Origin: Sphaeroforma arctica JP610
Taxonomy: Eukaryota > Opisthokonta > Ichthyosporea > Ichthyophonida
Assembly: GCF_001186125.1 (NCBI RefSeq)
Contig: NW_014040434.1
Coordinates: 18,968-52,950, forward strand
Length of the DNA stretch: 33,983 bases
Direction of reading: 5' to 3'
In this document: positions 10,753 through 21,751 of the stretch, one piece after another
How positions within the stretch are numbered: position 1 is the first letter of the stretch
Layout of the letters: each line of letters opens with the position of its first letter
Notes under the pieces: model-generated
Database searches by the model: none
Told to the model about the DNA's origin: nothing
What the model saw: only the letters and a program-made list of their open reading frames with translations
Program-made: the position numbers and the translations under genes

Positions 10753-12250
10753 CTACAAATATGCATTGCGTATGCCACCATATGGCTTCTTACAACTGTT
10801 GTTATCGTTACAATTTGAGCGCCTCTTACGTTGCGTGCGTTTGGGTTTTTGAATACGACCAGATTGTATCCTAGATACAGCGTGTGGCGTTGTAAATTGA
10901 TTTGCTGTATTCACCGCAGTAAACTGATTTGATGTATTGAAGGCTGTATTGATAATATACCATCATATGTTAGGATGATAGTGCAGCTGCGGTGCTTGAC
11001 TGCTAAATGGTATAATTGTTTGAGATTGCTGTGTTTGCATAGGAGGCTGTGTTTGCACAGGGTCTGGAGCTAAATTGTTATCAGGTGTGAGTATTACTGA
11101 CATATAATGTCTAGCACTCTTGCCTTTCATACCAGTCCGAATTCCACCAGGAACTGGTTTCTCCGTTGCAACGGGTCTGGGTAACTGGCTAGTACCGTGA
11201 GCCTGGCCAAGGGGTGGCAAAAAGTTTACATCAATGTCACTAACTGTAAGCCCCGGATCCGGTATGGAAGGATTCGCTTCCTCAAGTCTATGTGCTTGTG
11301 CATATTCAAGATTTGACGCTTTAGTGACCTCCTCAGAAACAGTATCACTCAGTAGCTCTCGGTGAAGACTGCTGACGTCCCGTTGATTCTCGGTTATAGA
11401 TTTGTGCACAGCAGCGCGCTTCTTGAGTTGAGCCTATGCTGTTTCGAAATGAACCGGAAGTTTGAGAAATATTGTACGGCCATCCCCTTTAAAATTCCAA
11501 CGTTCCTTCAGCTTCTTCATGAATGCTTTTGAATCAAGCTTTAGACTCTCTGCATTCAATTCGCGATTAGGTTTCACGCAGAGAAACCACTCCTCGATCA
11601 TTTGCATATCTTGACAAACACACGGAAGACCCTGGACATTAGCTACGTGGAGATGATCATTTTCTATACCGACCGACTGAATTCATTCTATCAGATCGTC
11701 TGTGATGTCATCTGCAAACAAGTGACTCAAACTCGCGAGCCAAACGTTTCGCTTGTGGGCACAAAACCATCAGGACGCGGCCAGAGATCACCAACAGTAC
11801 GGTAGTCTTTGGTTGTGTAAGGTCGTACACTGTATGCCTCGCCCGTTAGCTCTGAGAAAAGCATAGCGCATTTATCTACGTACTGAGTGTTACAATGCCC
11901 TATTTCTGGAACACCTAGTCGACACACAGCTTGTTTGTAGTTTCGCTTGTGTCTAAAATAAGCAAGCACGTTGTCTGAAATCTCCCACTTACTATCTTAC
12001 AACCAAACTTTCTACTCACTGCTTGGTGCACACCTGACTCCACACTATTCGTTCCCCAAAGATACTTATACAAGGTCAGTTCATCTTTATCTCGACCTAC
12101 AGGTGAATACATTCGGATACAGGGTGGATCCGATAAGTATCCATTTCCCAGAACTGGATCGTGCAGAAGCCCTTCCGCAGCTTGAACGGCAAGTCCTACC
12201 TCTTCTGACCGAAGCGCCAAGATCAATGCGCTGATGAAGTACATAGTCAC
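10753..12250 (-). pseudogene. C-terminal part of a DUF6729/exonuclease-type protein, opposite strand, decayed
   Basis: Reading from 12250 leftwards: GYLSDPPCIRMYSPVGRD, LYKYLWGTNSVESGVHQAVS, a frame change near 11960, VLAYFRHKRNYKQAV with a GHCN segment, a stop near 11727, then EEWFLCVKPNRELNAESL and a helical KLKERWNFKGDGRTIFLKLP segment. A TAG near 11430 comes next, then a long Pro/Gln/Ser-rich stretch (11409-10963) and a basic Cys tail (KPKRTQRKRRSNCNDNNSCK) ending at 10753. The (G/L)SDPPxIxxY...RGTNxxEGGVH...RHNxxxG series matches, from memory, the region that follows the exonuclease in fungal relatives. The Glu at 12038-12040 is the candidate third catalytic acid. Confidence 0.55.
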
Positions 12251-12358
12251 TTCCTATTGGCACCTGATTGACTCGTTCATTACGCCCTCGACAACGGCGA
12301 TTCAGTATATCGCATTAGTATTGTTGGAGTTTGGGTCTATGCGCCACCTATTTTCATA

Positions 12359-13060
12359 ATGGGCCAAGAATCCTGCATCTTCCAGATTGCTGCTTCCCTA
12401 GAGGGACCTGACAAGGGACTACCCTACTACCGCATCGTGCGCCTCCGTGAATTTGCTGGGATTGTACCCCGCACGACTGTGATGATGGCTTACCGTGATC
12501 TGGAGGAGATCCAAGGTGCTTACGTGTACCAAGAAGCTACCAACCGTCTTCCCCTCGGAGCTAAGGCTTACTTGGAAGAACCCACCCCCCAAATGTCCGC
12601 CTTGGAGTTGCGTACTGAGCTTTCACGTGCCCAGGCTAAGACCAAAGAGCTGACTAAGACCATCGAGAACAAGGATGCCCAAGCGGCTGAGGGAGCTAGC
12701 CTCACTGATGAGCAGAAGGCAGCAAGGGCGGCCCAGCGCGCCAAGGAGCAAGCTGGGAAGAAAAAGCGCGAACGCAAGGAAAAGGGAAGAGGAGCGGAAA
12801 AGACGCGAGCATGAAATTGTATCTCATGACGAGTCCGACGTCCCTCTTAAGCCTGAGGGACCCTTCCGTTTCTCCTACAGCCGCCGTCGATGGCTCCTGC
12901 GTGATGCTGAGGATGCCTTTGACGAGAATGGTGAGATCAAGGACTGGAGCGATGGTTTCGTGTATGAGGAATCTCTCAAAGCATGGGTCCCTGAGCGTCC
13001 AGAATACTATCTACACGAAAGCATGGAAGCGTACTGCTCCCAAGCTGTCTAACCAAAACG
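12359..13060 (+). pseudogene. Gag-like region of the second fossil
   Basis: Fossil part. It starts GQESCIFQIAASLEGPD and passes into a long alanine/lysine/glutamate-rich helical region (about 12590-12810). A basic-aromatic segment (RFSYSRRRWLLRDAEDAF) follows. The coiled-coil character and its position upstream of protease and RT suggest gag. No specific capsid domain was recognised. Confidence 0.45.
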
Positions 13061-13369
13061 AGTTCATCACCAATGACACGTTTGCTGGAGAATCTCCATA
13101 AGGGAGCTAGCCAGGACCGCCGCCCTGCGCATGCTCTTCTCATCGCCTATGCCATGTCCTACGCCACGATTCAACTCTAATTGAGCGCTATCTCGACAAC
13201 TTCCATCAGCGTACCACTGACTTTTTCCAGATATCCTGGAGAACTTGGTTAAAGCTTCCTTTATTGGTTTCATCCATAACCAGGCAGATTTTTCTTTCGG
13301 CACTGCAATCCTGAAGAAATCTTACGCGCGTAAGTACCCCAACTACAGCCCGGAGCCACGCGCCATTGA

Positions 13370-13730
13370 GCTACCTCGTGAACGCGATCGGGGACGTAAC
13401 CGCAATAGAAACAACGACCGAAATGGTCGTGATAGCAATGGTGGTGACAGCGCCGTGGCGGTGACAACAAATTTCGTGGAGATCGTAACCGTGACCGTGA
13501 CCTTGATGACCGCGAATGCGATAGCCGCGACCGTGGCTACGACAATGACCGTAATGACCGCCGTGACGGCGACTTTCGTGGCGACCGTAACAACTCTCAC
13601 TCACGCTATGGCCGCTCTGATGACTGTGACTCCAGCTTCATACGTAATGACTCTGGCCTGGACTCTCGCTCCCAGTCTACGACCCCGGCACCCCATGATA
13701 ACCGTGGCCGTTCACAATCCCGCGATGCAC
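13370..13730 (+). repeat. Arg/Asp/Asn-rich low-complexity tract in the second fossil
   Basis: The plus strand is built from CGT/CGC/GAC/AAC/GAT-type triplets, giving RDRGRNRNRNNDRNGRD and similar runs in one frame. The same bias makes long open frames on both strands here. It probably encodes a basic, disordered RNA-binding region of gag. Confidence 0.6.
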
Positions 13731-14899
13731 GTAATGCACTTCTCGTATCCCTCCCGCCAACCCGGTTACTCTGCGTAAGAATGCCGATGGGGAGAATGTA
13801 TGCAACACAACTGCTTCAAACCTGGTCATCAAGCTGCCTAGTGCCCTGACAATACTTACCGCAACTGAAATCGCGTGGGCCCGGTGATTCCTGCTGGCTT
13901 TGGCTCTCCTCGTGTGCTATGTCATGATGACGACGGTGCTATGCCGAATCTTATAAACAAACAACTGGCAATAACTGAAGGTCTGGAGATCCAGAACATC
14001 GCGCCTGTATTCATGAAAGTGTTCGGGGGTGTTACGATTCAATCCCCTACACAACAAGTTACTACTTCAGTACTCATACAAGTGTACATTGATGCTTCTC
14101 GCACGAATTACTTTGAAACGAAAGAATCTGTTTTCTATCTATCTGATTAAGTTTACAATGGCTGTTATTTTTATGGAGCTTTATGAGCCAAAGAGATAAC
14201 TTATTGGGACCAGTCTATTGCATCACCAAATTTTGGAATATAGGTACAGGACCAAGCTCCTGCCCTTCCTTTGAAGACTACACCATCCTTGGCACTCCCG
14301 TCGGCCCCTTATATTGGCCTCGTGGTACCGGCTCTCGTGCATGAGGCCGCGGTGGTTGAGTTTGAACGTCGCTGTCGTGATTCTCCAAGAATCCTGCGAG
14401 AATATAACTGGGGTGGTGTAAGACGCTGCGGCTATATACATGCACATAACATCTCAAGAGGTCAAAGAGTTTAAATAGTATCCGGACGATGAATCAAATC
14501 ACAATTTGATATTTGGTATGAAGTTGACATCAAAATCAAAGAGGATGCTAAACCACAATCTATCAAGTGGGAGCAAGAAATATGTGATCGCGACTATGCT
14601 CGTGGCATCATATAGCCTGGTAACTACTTTTCACCGTACATGTCTAGTGCTGTTCTAGCTCGGAAGGACTCCCGTGTTAAGCCAGAGTCATTAAAGACGT
14701 TCTCTACTGGCATAATTATAATGCCAACAATGTGAATTTTGAAGTTGTAATTTATCCAATGCCCACAGAGCAGGAATGCTTGGACCATATTCGGCGGGGT
14801 GACATTGAATCTACCATAGATATGGCATGCAGCTTTAACCAACTGCGCTACACAGAGCGCTCACGTAAATACCTTACGTGGATGATGTCCACGGGTGAT

Positions 14900-15100
14900 A
14901 TTTGACAACCCTTCAATGAAGTCTTCGGGGTTAAAATGATGACATTTGATTTGCAAGCATTCATGGACCGTTCGTTTGCTACTCTCCACGAGGTGCTTAA
15001 GCACTTCGTGGACGATGGGGCTATGGCCCACTGGGGCCGCATGGCTATTAACCGACACTGGAATGACATGATTGCCTATGCAAAGATTTGAATATGCTCA
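14900..15100 (+). pseudogene. Reverse transcriptase catalytic region of the second fossil
   Basis: Fossil part. The segment FDLQAFMDRSFATLHEVL followed by LKHFVDDGAMAHWG resembles the FQxxMDxxF...YxDD region of Ty3/gypsy reverse transcriptases. The catalytic motif reads FVDD, a known variant type. The sequence at 15290-15400 (GGLN, then APLTDLTSK) matches the connection between RT and RNase H. Confidence 0.55.
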
Positions 15101-15231
15101 ATATCCGCTTACGGGCTTCTATGTGTCACCTGATGCTACTACGAGAGGCGGACAAGATATTTTACGGTCGACAAACTATCCATAAATATACAACTATTAC
15201 TGAGGATCGGCTCAAGGCTATTATTTTTATG

Positions 15232-15265
15232 CCCCCTCCCCCCCTACCCCCTCCCCCCTCCCCCC
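15232..15265 (+). repeat. C-rich homopolymer-like tract
   Basis: The tract is a run of CCCCCTCCCCC-type sequence with five or more C blocks. The complementary strand has G blocks that could form a G-quadruplex. It lies within the second fossil and was probably created by slippage. Confidence 0.7.
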
Positions 15266-15341
15266 AAAGACCAAAGAAGGAGCGCAACTATTTTGCGCTA
15301 CTCTTAACTGGTGGTCTCAATATATCCCTAATCTGGCTATA

Positions 15342-16200
15342 ATGCTGGCCCCATTAACAGACTTGACATCTAAAAATACACGATTCCATTATTCTGAGGC
15401 CTGCCATGCTGCTTATATTATGATTGAAGAAGCTATCCAGGGTATGTTGGTTACCCCTTACCCCTTGCACTATCTCCACATGTTCGTGGATGCATGCCCC
15501 ATTGGCATAAGATGTGGCCTCTTTGTGCTTACTCCTCGCAAAGGTGAGCCGCCTGCAGCCTTCCCCAAGGGTTGGGTTCAACCCCTGAGCTCTAAGCGTC
15601 TGGATAACACCGATGCTGCCTTGGCGAACAAACGTACTCGCCAAAATCGCGAATTTACTACCCCCCGTGGCCCTACCCCACCACCACTGAAATCCCCTCC
15701 TGGTCGACCTTCGCCTACGAAGCGTTCCCTGCCTTCCCCGATAGCCCCTGACTTCACACTCCCAATTCTCAAACGGCTTTGGACAACGCAGAAAGAAAAG
15801 CTTTCTGAACGAGAACACGTATTCCTTGCGCGGGCGCACAAGCATTTTTGCCGCACCACTTTGGTCGAAGACCAATCTCAGGTGGTTGACCCCCGAATCG
15901 ACGGTTTCTGTATCAACGGCATAGACCGTCTTTATCCTTTCTCCTACCACAGTACCAAACTCCATGCGGCTCAACGTCGCTATCACATCTGTGACTTGAA
16001 AACTATGTCTATTGCCTATGGTGTGGATAAACAAGAAATGAATATTACAGCCAAATATAATTTCCTCATCATCTGGACCGACCACCTCGACGTGCTCAAC
16101 TTCTTTCACGTCAATTTTCCCTTGCCTGAGACTACTCTCGGCGACAGGCTTAAACGCCTCGTTGAATAGGTTCGCCGCCATCGTGTAGATATCCGCCATA
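15342..16200 (+). pseudogene. RNase H region of the second fossil
   Basis: Fossil part, open for 275 residues. It reads APLTDLTSKNTRFHYSEACH, then a helix, then HMFVDACPIGIRCGLFVLTP (the TDAS position). Later come PFSYHSTKLHAAQRRYHICD, LKTMSIAYGV and FLIIWTDHLDVLNFF. These match the Ty3/gypsy pattern of SRKLxxAExxY, the KELLAI-type helix and TDHxxL. Between the two halves is about 120 residues of Pro/Arg/Thr-rich sequence not normally present. HTPGEWN at about 16199-16219 closes the domain. Confidence 0.8.
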
Positions 16201-16219
16201 CACCAGGCGAATGGAACTA

Positions 16220-17640
16220 CAGTCCAAGAAGTAGACTGCTTTACCGAATATTAAACCATAGCTCCAAATAAAATGATTTCATGGTAGTGATTCGTTAAAA
16301 AGAAAAGAGAACTCTTCCCAGGGCTCCAACTGACGTCACGTAGTTCATTTGCGTTACCGCCTTAATTATCCTCGTCGAGGCTCGGGAATATTAATCCGAT
16401 TCCTTTTCGATAGGCGGCGCTCCACCCGAAGGCTTTGCACAACTTTAATACCGTCGCCGACATGCTTTCGCGCCAGCCTGCGCACTTGGACTCCATTATG
16501 CCTTTTTGTTCATAAACACGTAACTTAGGGCCCTGTGGATGAGATTCCACAAAATCCTTTCCCTATTGCATTCTTATCCCCTAACCCTCATGCCTATTCG
16601 GATGAGCTCATGCTAAACTCTGCTTGGACATCCCTCATCTTCAGAAAATGGGGGGTACCGAAGGCTGGTTTTGGGGGACTTTTGTGCTGGTTAACCCACC
16701 GTGGCGGAACTATCAGGAGTTCTTCCGCCATTTTCTGGCTACTCGCTACTAGTTGCTCATGGCTCCCAGTCTTCTTTCATTTGCTAATAGCTATGCCTAT
16801 AGTTATCCCAAATGCACCGGATGCTAAAACATCCCTCGTTATGCCTCCATGACCCTACACCATTGCAGGTCTTATCTCTAGCGCCACTCGAACACCAAAC
16901 GAATATCTCCCTACTCCTGCTTCCTTTTGGAAATCACTTGGTGCCATAGGTCCCCCGCCGGCTGTACTAAACCCGCAACCTACTAATTTAGTTCCTATTA
17001 TGGTCTTAACCAAACGCCGCCCATGTGCGTTCAAAATGTACTCTCAATAAGAGACAGCTATTGGTAACTTGCTGCGAGCTCACCACAAAGTATCTCGGCA
17101 AATACGCCAAAAGGAAGCATGGACTTGGAAATGGCCAAAGACATCCGCTTCTAGTCCTCCTGCCTTTGATGCACCTGCTACAACTACAACTACTCCGCAA
17201 AGCTCCATTAATGCAACAGGTGTAATCAACTATAATGATGGGGACCTTATGAATGGTGACATCTTAGACAAGGTGGTCGACCTGGATGCCGTGGATGAAC
17301 CAGATACTTCGCCAGCTTCTTTTTCTACTCCTCCATCCCCTAATACATCCACGGCATTGGTACCACCTTACCGGGCCCCTCCTGAGCCGGACGGTGAATT
17401 ACTGGAGGATTATACCCCTACTACTAGTCATGTGCTACTGCAGTCCCCCCTTCCTCCCCTGCCGGTGAGTGGTGCTGTAGATCCCCTGGCGGATGATAGC
17501 CCCCTTGGCTACACGTTACTGCCGCCGGACTCCCAACGAACGTATACAGTATCTCATGTTGTGGCTCATGATGCCCCACTAAAACTTCTACAGAGGTCGT
17601 TCCAGCCACCCCCTCCCCGTCTTATCAACCGCTTACTCTT
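16220..17640 (+). other. Unusual spacer with a long proline/threonine-rich open frame
   Basis: Between RNase H and integrase of the second fossil lie about 1.4 kb that match neither. Positions 16535-16852 are open with a hydrophobic end, and 17069-17640 encode a Pro/Ser/Thr/Asp-rich sequence (for example TSPASFSTPPSPNTSTAL). Positions 16250-16530 show no clear coding. This could be extra retroelement sequence, a captured host segment or a nested element. Confidence 0.4.
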
Positions 17641-17729
17641 GATGAGGTGCTCGCGGAGCTTTCTACGAAAGTCTACACCTGCCACACGCGAGTTATTCCA
17701 CCTAAGTAGGTTCCTGAGTGCATATGGTC

Positions 17730-18640
17730 GACACATGCAAAGCGTGGCCACCTGCGCCTTCGCCGTTTGAAGCGAGCTTTCGAGGAACAATTCCATTGGT
17801 CCTTTCCAGACGACTTTCTACTCCGATTGGTGATTTCCTGCCCTGGTTGTAGCTTGGAAGGTTTATAGCCTGGCCCTACTATGGGTCTTTTAACCCAACC
17901 TACGCGGGGGGGAAATTTTGGTGTGATCCGCCACTTGGAATTTAAAAAGATGTCCGAGACTTCGTGTGGCTTTAAGTACAAGATGTTCTGTATTGATGAG
18001 CATGCCAAAGTGGTACGCGGTGCAGCTTTTCGTCATGATGAAAAGACCTCTGCTAATGTAATCTTGCAGCGGAAACAGCAGCCTGAGCAAAGGGCTTCTA
18101 CTGACCAATATTTGGCTGATGATGATAGCCCATTCAATTACGATATGTTCCGTAATTGGTGCCGGTCTGAATCTCGACCTCCATATTGTTTTTGTAAATG
18201 ATCACCGCCATAATGGCCTTGTCGAGGAACTCATCGACACGTGGTGTGCTTGGGTAATTCGGAACGGATACCAACGTACATGGTATATCAATGGCTGGAA
18301 GTTTGCACGCGATATGAATTCTAGAGTTAACATGGTTGCAAACGTGTCTCCCTATACACTCGTCACTAATCGACCCTACCACCACTCTGCACACAAAGAA
18401 TTAGAGAGTATTATCAATTAAGACTTTCCTGACGGGGAACAATCAATCACTTTAATACCGCCTCCTACTGATCGCGACGGAGATGTCTGGGAACGTAATC
18501 GTAACGCTTAAAAATCTGGGGGCAAACAGGCCAATGAAATGCGCTACGATGCACCCCTTCTTGCCGTGGGCCGTAAGGTTATGTACAAACTCAAAGTATA
18601 CCCCTTATCTGCCCGTACACTTTGGGGGGTCAGCAATTGA
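17730..18640 (+). pseudogene. Integrase region of the second fossil
   Basis: Fossil part. An HHCC zinc-binding pattern is visible (HAKRGHLRLRRLKRAFEEQF, then a CPGC at about 17840-17850). YKMFCIDEHAKVVRGAAF resembles the first strand of the catalytic core. HIVFVNDHRHNGLVEELIDT and RVNMVANVSPYTLVTNRPYH match the end of the core (the NSRVNxxTGxSPFELxYGR position). The C-terminal part continues to about 18640 (RYDAPLLAVGRKVMYKLKVY), like the usual GDxV-type tail. Confidence 0.7.
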
Positions 18641-18710
18641 GCCAGATATTACAATGGGTTCGTTGGTACTATATGCGGTGAAGCCAAATTACATGGTATT
18701 TTCTCGGGTT

Positions 18711-19127
18711 AGCATGTGGAAGAAATATCAGCGAAGGGCTGTAATAGAGAAAGACAAGCAGAAAGATCTTGTTTTGACTGCGGAGTATGCTGTGGACACA
18801 GGAGTTCATGCTGCTGTCCCATGCTCCAAGTCATACGATCGGCAAGGCAAGCCATTTCTTGCAACGAAAGAAATAATTACAACCGTCCTGAGACTAAACG
18901 ATGAAGTCAAGAGATTGATCAAATTAGAATCGCACTGTAGGTTTACGCAAGACAAGAAAGGCTGTGAAGAACGCTACTGAGGATACGAAGGAATATGCTG
19001 GAGCAAGGCAGACTATCAGCTCAGTATGCCGCCTGATGTGTATGCTGAACGACCCAATGCATGAGCCGTTGTTTATGGCTTCGAACGAGAGACACCAGAA
19101 CCGTGTCATTGTGGTCAAGACCGAGTA
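18711..19127 (+). CDS. Unrecognised ORF fragment
   Basis: The frame open to 18980 reads KDLVLTAEYAVDTGVHAAV, CSKSYDRQGKPFLATKEI and TTVLRLNDEVKRLIKLE, and is helix-prone and basic. A neighbouring frame continues with TRKAVKNATEDTKEYAGAR to a TAG at 19126-19128. I do not recognise the family. It follows the integrase tail directly and runs into the left TIR of the next element, so it may be a remnant of a mobile element gene. Alternatively it is a chance ORF. Confidence 0.3.
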
Positions 19128-20069
19128 GCGCTTAGTAAAGACAATTTTAAGTCTGAAATAAGTGAACTCAGTCTGAAGTGCTATGGCGATTATCTTCTCG
19201 TGTTCAAAAAAAGTTTTAAATTCTTGATGTGTTATATATTATGGGAGTATGGTGTGGTGTCATCAGGAGCATACTCGAGTCGGGCGCGCTTTCGGTGACT
19301 CCTGTGGATAAAGTACCCTAGGCGGATATTCAGGACCGCACCAGAGGACCGGACCAGAGGACCGAACCGATTAGTGGAATAGATAATTCAATGAGATAAA
19401 AGTGATGACTCATCCAAAACCATAAAGATGGGTAGTTTCACATAGCCTGATGGTAGAGAAAGCCTCGTTCCACATAGGATCGTGTTTAATAATTATAGCA
19501 GGCGCGCCATTCCCAATGGCACTTCTGACAGAGTTCACTTGTTTCAGACTTAACACTCTTTACTAAGCGTTACTCGGTTTCGATTCTTCTCGTGTTCAAA
19601 AAGTTTTAAATTCTTGATGTGCTATATATTATGGGAGTATGGTGTGGTGTCACCATGAGCATACTCGAGTCGGGCGCGCTTTCGGTGACTCCTGTGGATA
19701 AAGTACCCTAGGCGAATATTTAGGACCGGACCAGAGGACCGGACCTGAGGGAGAAATTTAGGACCGTACCAGAGGACCGAGCCTAGGTAATTTTTTAAGA
19801 ACCGGACCAGAGGACCGAACCTAGGGGATTATTTGAGGACCGAGCCAGGGGACCGGACCGATTAATGGAATAGATAATTCAAAGAGATAAAAGTGATGAC
19901 TCATCCAAAACCATCGAGATGGGTAGTTTCACATAGCCTGATGAAAGAGAAAGCCTCGTTCCACATAGGATCGTGATTAATAATTATAGCAGGCGCGCCA
20001 TTCCCAATGGCACTTCTGACAGAGTTCACTTGTTTCAGACTTAACACTCTTTACTAAGCGTTACTCGGT
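19120..20069. mobile_element. TIR DNA element (MITE-like) with internal tandem copy
   Basis: The left end (19120-19187, ACCGAGTAGCGCTTAGTAAAG...) is an inverted match over about 65 bp to the right end (20003-20069, ...CTTTACTAAGCGTTACTCGG). A second copy of the right end lies at 19513-19580. Between them the body is present twice: 19190-19580 and 19583-20069, starting CTTCTCGTGTTCAAAAAG. The element is non-coding. No clear target site duplication was seen in the flanks. It is best explained as a non-autonomous TIR transposon that gained a tandem body copy. Confidence 0.7.
19330..19860. repeat. GGACCG-type minisatellite
   Basis: Short units of the form GGACCGGACCAGA occur at 19333-19370 and expand at 19709-19860 in the second body copy of the TIR element. 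The array is about 100 bp longer in the second copy, which explains the length difference between the copies. Confidence 0.8.
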
Positions 20070-21750
20070 TTAGATCACATTTTTAAGTGACCGAACTACT
20101 ATGTTTATTACATTACGTTTCTTACAGGTTAAGCTAATTAAAATTAATTAGTTGTGTATTTTTTTTCTTACACGATGAATGAAGTTACTATGTGAGCAAG
20201 AAATCCTGTGTTCGATTGTTAAAACGACTGTTTAAAGTTCATCGGCATTCGTCATTGCATACTGATATGATAGAGGTGGCGACATATTCTTGCTCTGATT
20301 CAATACCGGATGAAAAACCAAGGCAGAGGTTTATACTACGCTAGACCATTTTGATATTTGAGACTCAACAATCGATTCTACTTTGGATAAGGCCATACAA
20401 CATATGGAAGGGGTTATCAAGCGAAGCGACAACTTAGGGCTGCTGACACATGTGCAAAACGCTAAGGAGATTATTTTGCTAATTCGGCTACTAATTCGGA
20501 AATTTCGGTTTTTTTCATACAACGGGTAGACTCGTCTTAAGGCAATGGCACAGTCAGGACAGAAACGGACCATGCGATTAATAGGGGCTCATGAAATATT
20601 TCTCAGGTGCCGACCAAAATCTACAAGTTCCGCACTTACCAACTGTACGCACAAGACAATTTCATCTGAGCCAGCAATCATTGTACAAGAGCTCGTGGAC
20701 ATGATACATACAGTTAAAATATATGCTGGTGGCTAAGGGAAACATTTCAAGCTAATACTGTGTAGAACCGACACAGAGCTAACTGGGACTTTTAGGACGA
20801 CATATTTCGATCGTACAAAAGGTTCAATTTAAACGGATCTACAACTTGTCGAAGGTGAAAGTGATTGCTAGGACACCAACAGAGATTCGAAAGGAAACCA
20901 TATAGCGTACTAAGGTTGGGGGCGAGCCTTGATGCAAATTTTACAAGTACGTCAATAGTCGTCGGCATCACCAACGCACACGGCAGACACTACAAGAAAG
21001 TCCTTAGATTAAATTTGGAAAATATCACAAATTTCTATATTTATGTCTGACGCGACAGACGGGACCTCGACTGGCGGCTGGGTGGATACTAGCGGTGACG
21101 TAGAAGCTTTGCTCACGGCGACATTACCTATGTGTATACTGATTTCAGTTATCACTTATTAGTGAGATGATGTCCAACAGTTGCATGCGTGACCATCGTT
21201 CGAAAAGAGGCTTAAGGATACTCTCAGTATTGCGTATACAATGTGCTGATGCCTACGACGTGCAATCATATGAACGACGGTGATTAATTATGCTGCAGGA
21301 GGCACTGCTGTTTGCATGGTTAAAAATATTTTGAGATTATTTGAGATGTTTCACAGAAGTATATGACTGCTTGTCAAATATCTGCAAGGATATGCTATTG
21401 ACTGGTGTTATAGAATTACAGGTATGCGCGCGTCACGAACAGACAAAAAGGTAGATTGTATATTATCGATTATATAGGATATTTACACATAAGCACACTT
21501 TAGGTAGATTCCCAACAGAACAGAGTAGCACATACAACTATAATTATGTTATTTAATGGAATACATTAAATTTTGATTTTAATATTGTAGCAGACACAAC
21601 ATACATAAAACATACACACTAGCTAACACACCGCTGGTAGACATATGCAAAACATCAGGCAGGCAATGGCATGGCATAATTATTTCATTATAACATAATG
21701 CTACGTTGCATGGTAAAAAAAATTACAATAGAACAGCGGACGTTCACGTC
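20070..21750. other. Gene-poor stretch with weak ORFs
   Basis: The sequence is AT-rich. One plus-strand frame reads in two blocks, 20362-20528 (for example STLDKAIQHMEGVIKRSDN) and 20530-20736 (for example MAQSGQKRTMRLIGAHEIF), separated by a TAG. It is helix-prone but matches nothing I know. From 20900 to 21750 no feature was recognised. Confidence 0.3.
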
Positions 21751-21751
21751 A

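Larger units (their letters stand above)
12359..18710 (+). mobile_element. Second Ty3/gypsy-like retroelement fossil
   Basis: Parts along the plus strand are a gag-like region (12359-13060), an Arg/Asp-rich tract (13370-13730), a zinc-knuckle-like motif (near 13800-13850), a protease-like stretch (about 13900-14150), RT sequence (to about 15100), RNase H (about 15340-16200), a proline-rich spacer (about 16530-17640) and integrase (about 17730-18640). The order RT-RH-IN fits the Ty3/gypsy class. It is broken in many places and no flanking LTRs could be identified. The divergence from the first fossil is large, so it is a different family. Confidence 0.75.

Noticed and set aside
13343-13604. 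Two overlapping minus-strand frames rich in Val/Thr and His/Arg
   Set aside because: They arise from the triplet bias of the Arg/Asp-rich plus-strand tract.
15354-16199. 281-residue minus-strand open frame
   Set aside because: It is antisense to the RNase H region of the second fossil, whose plus-strand motifs are clear.
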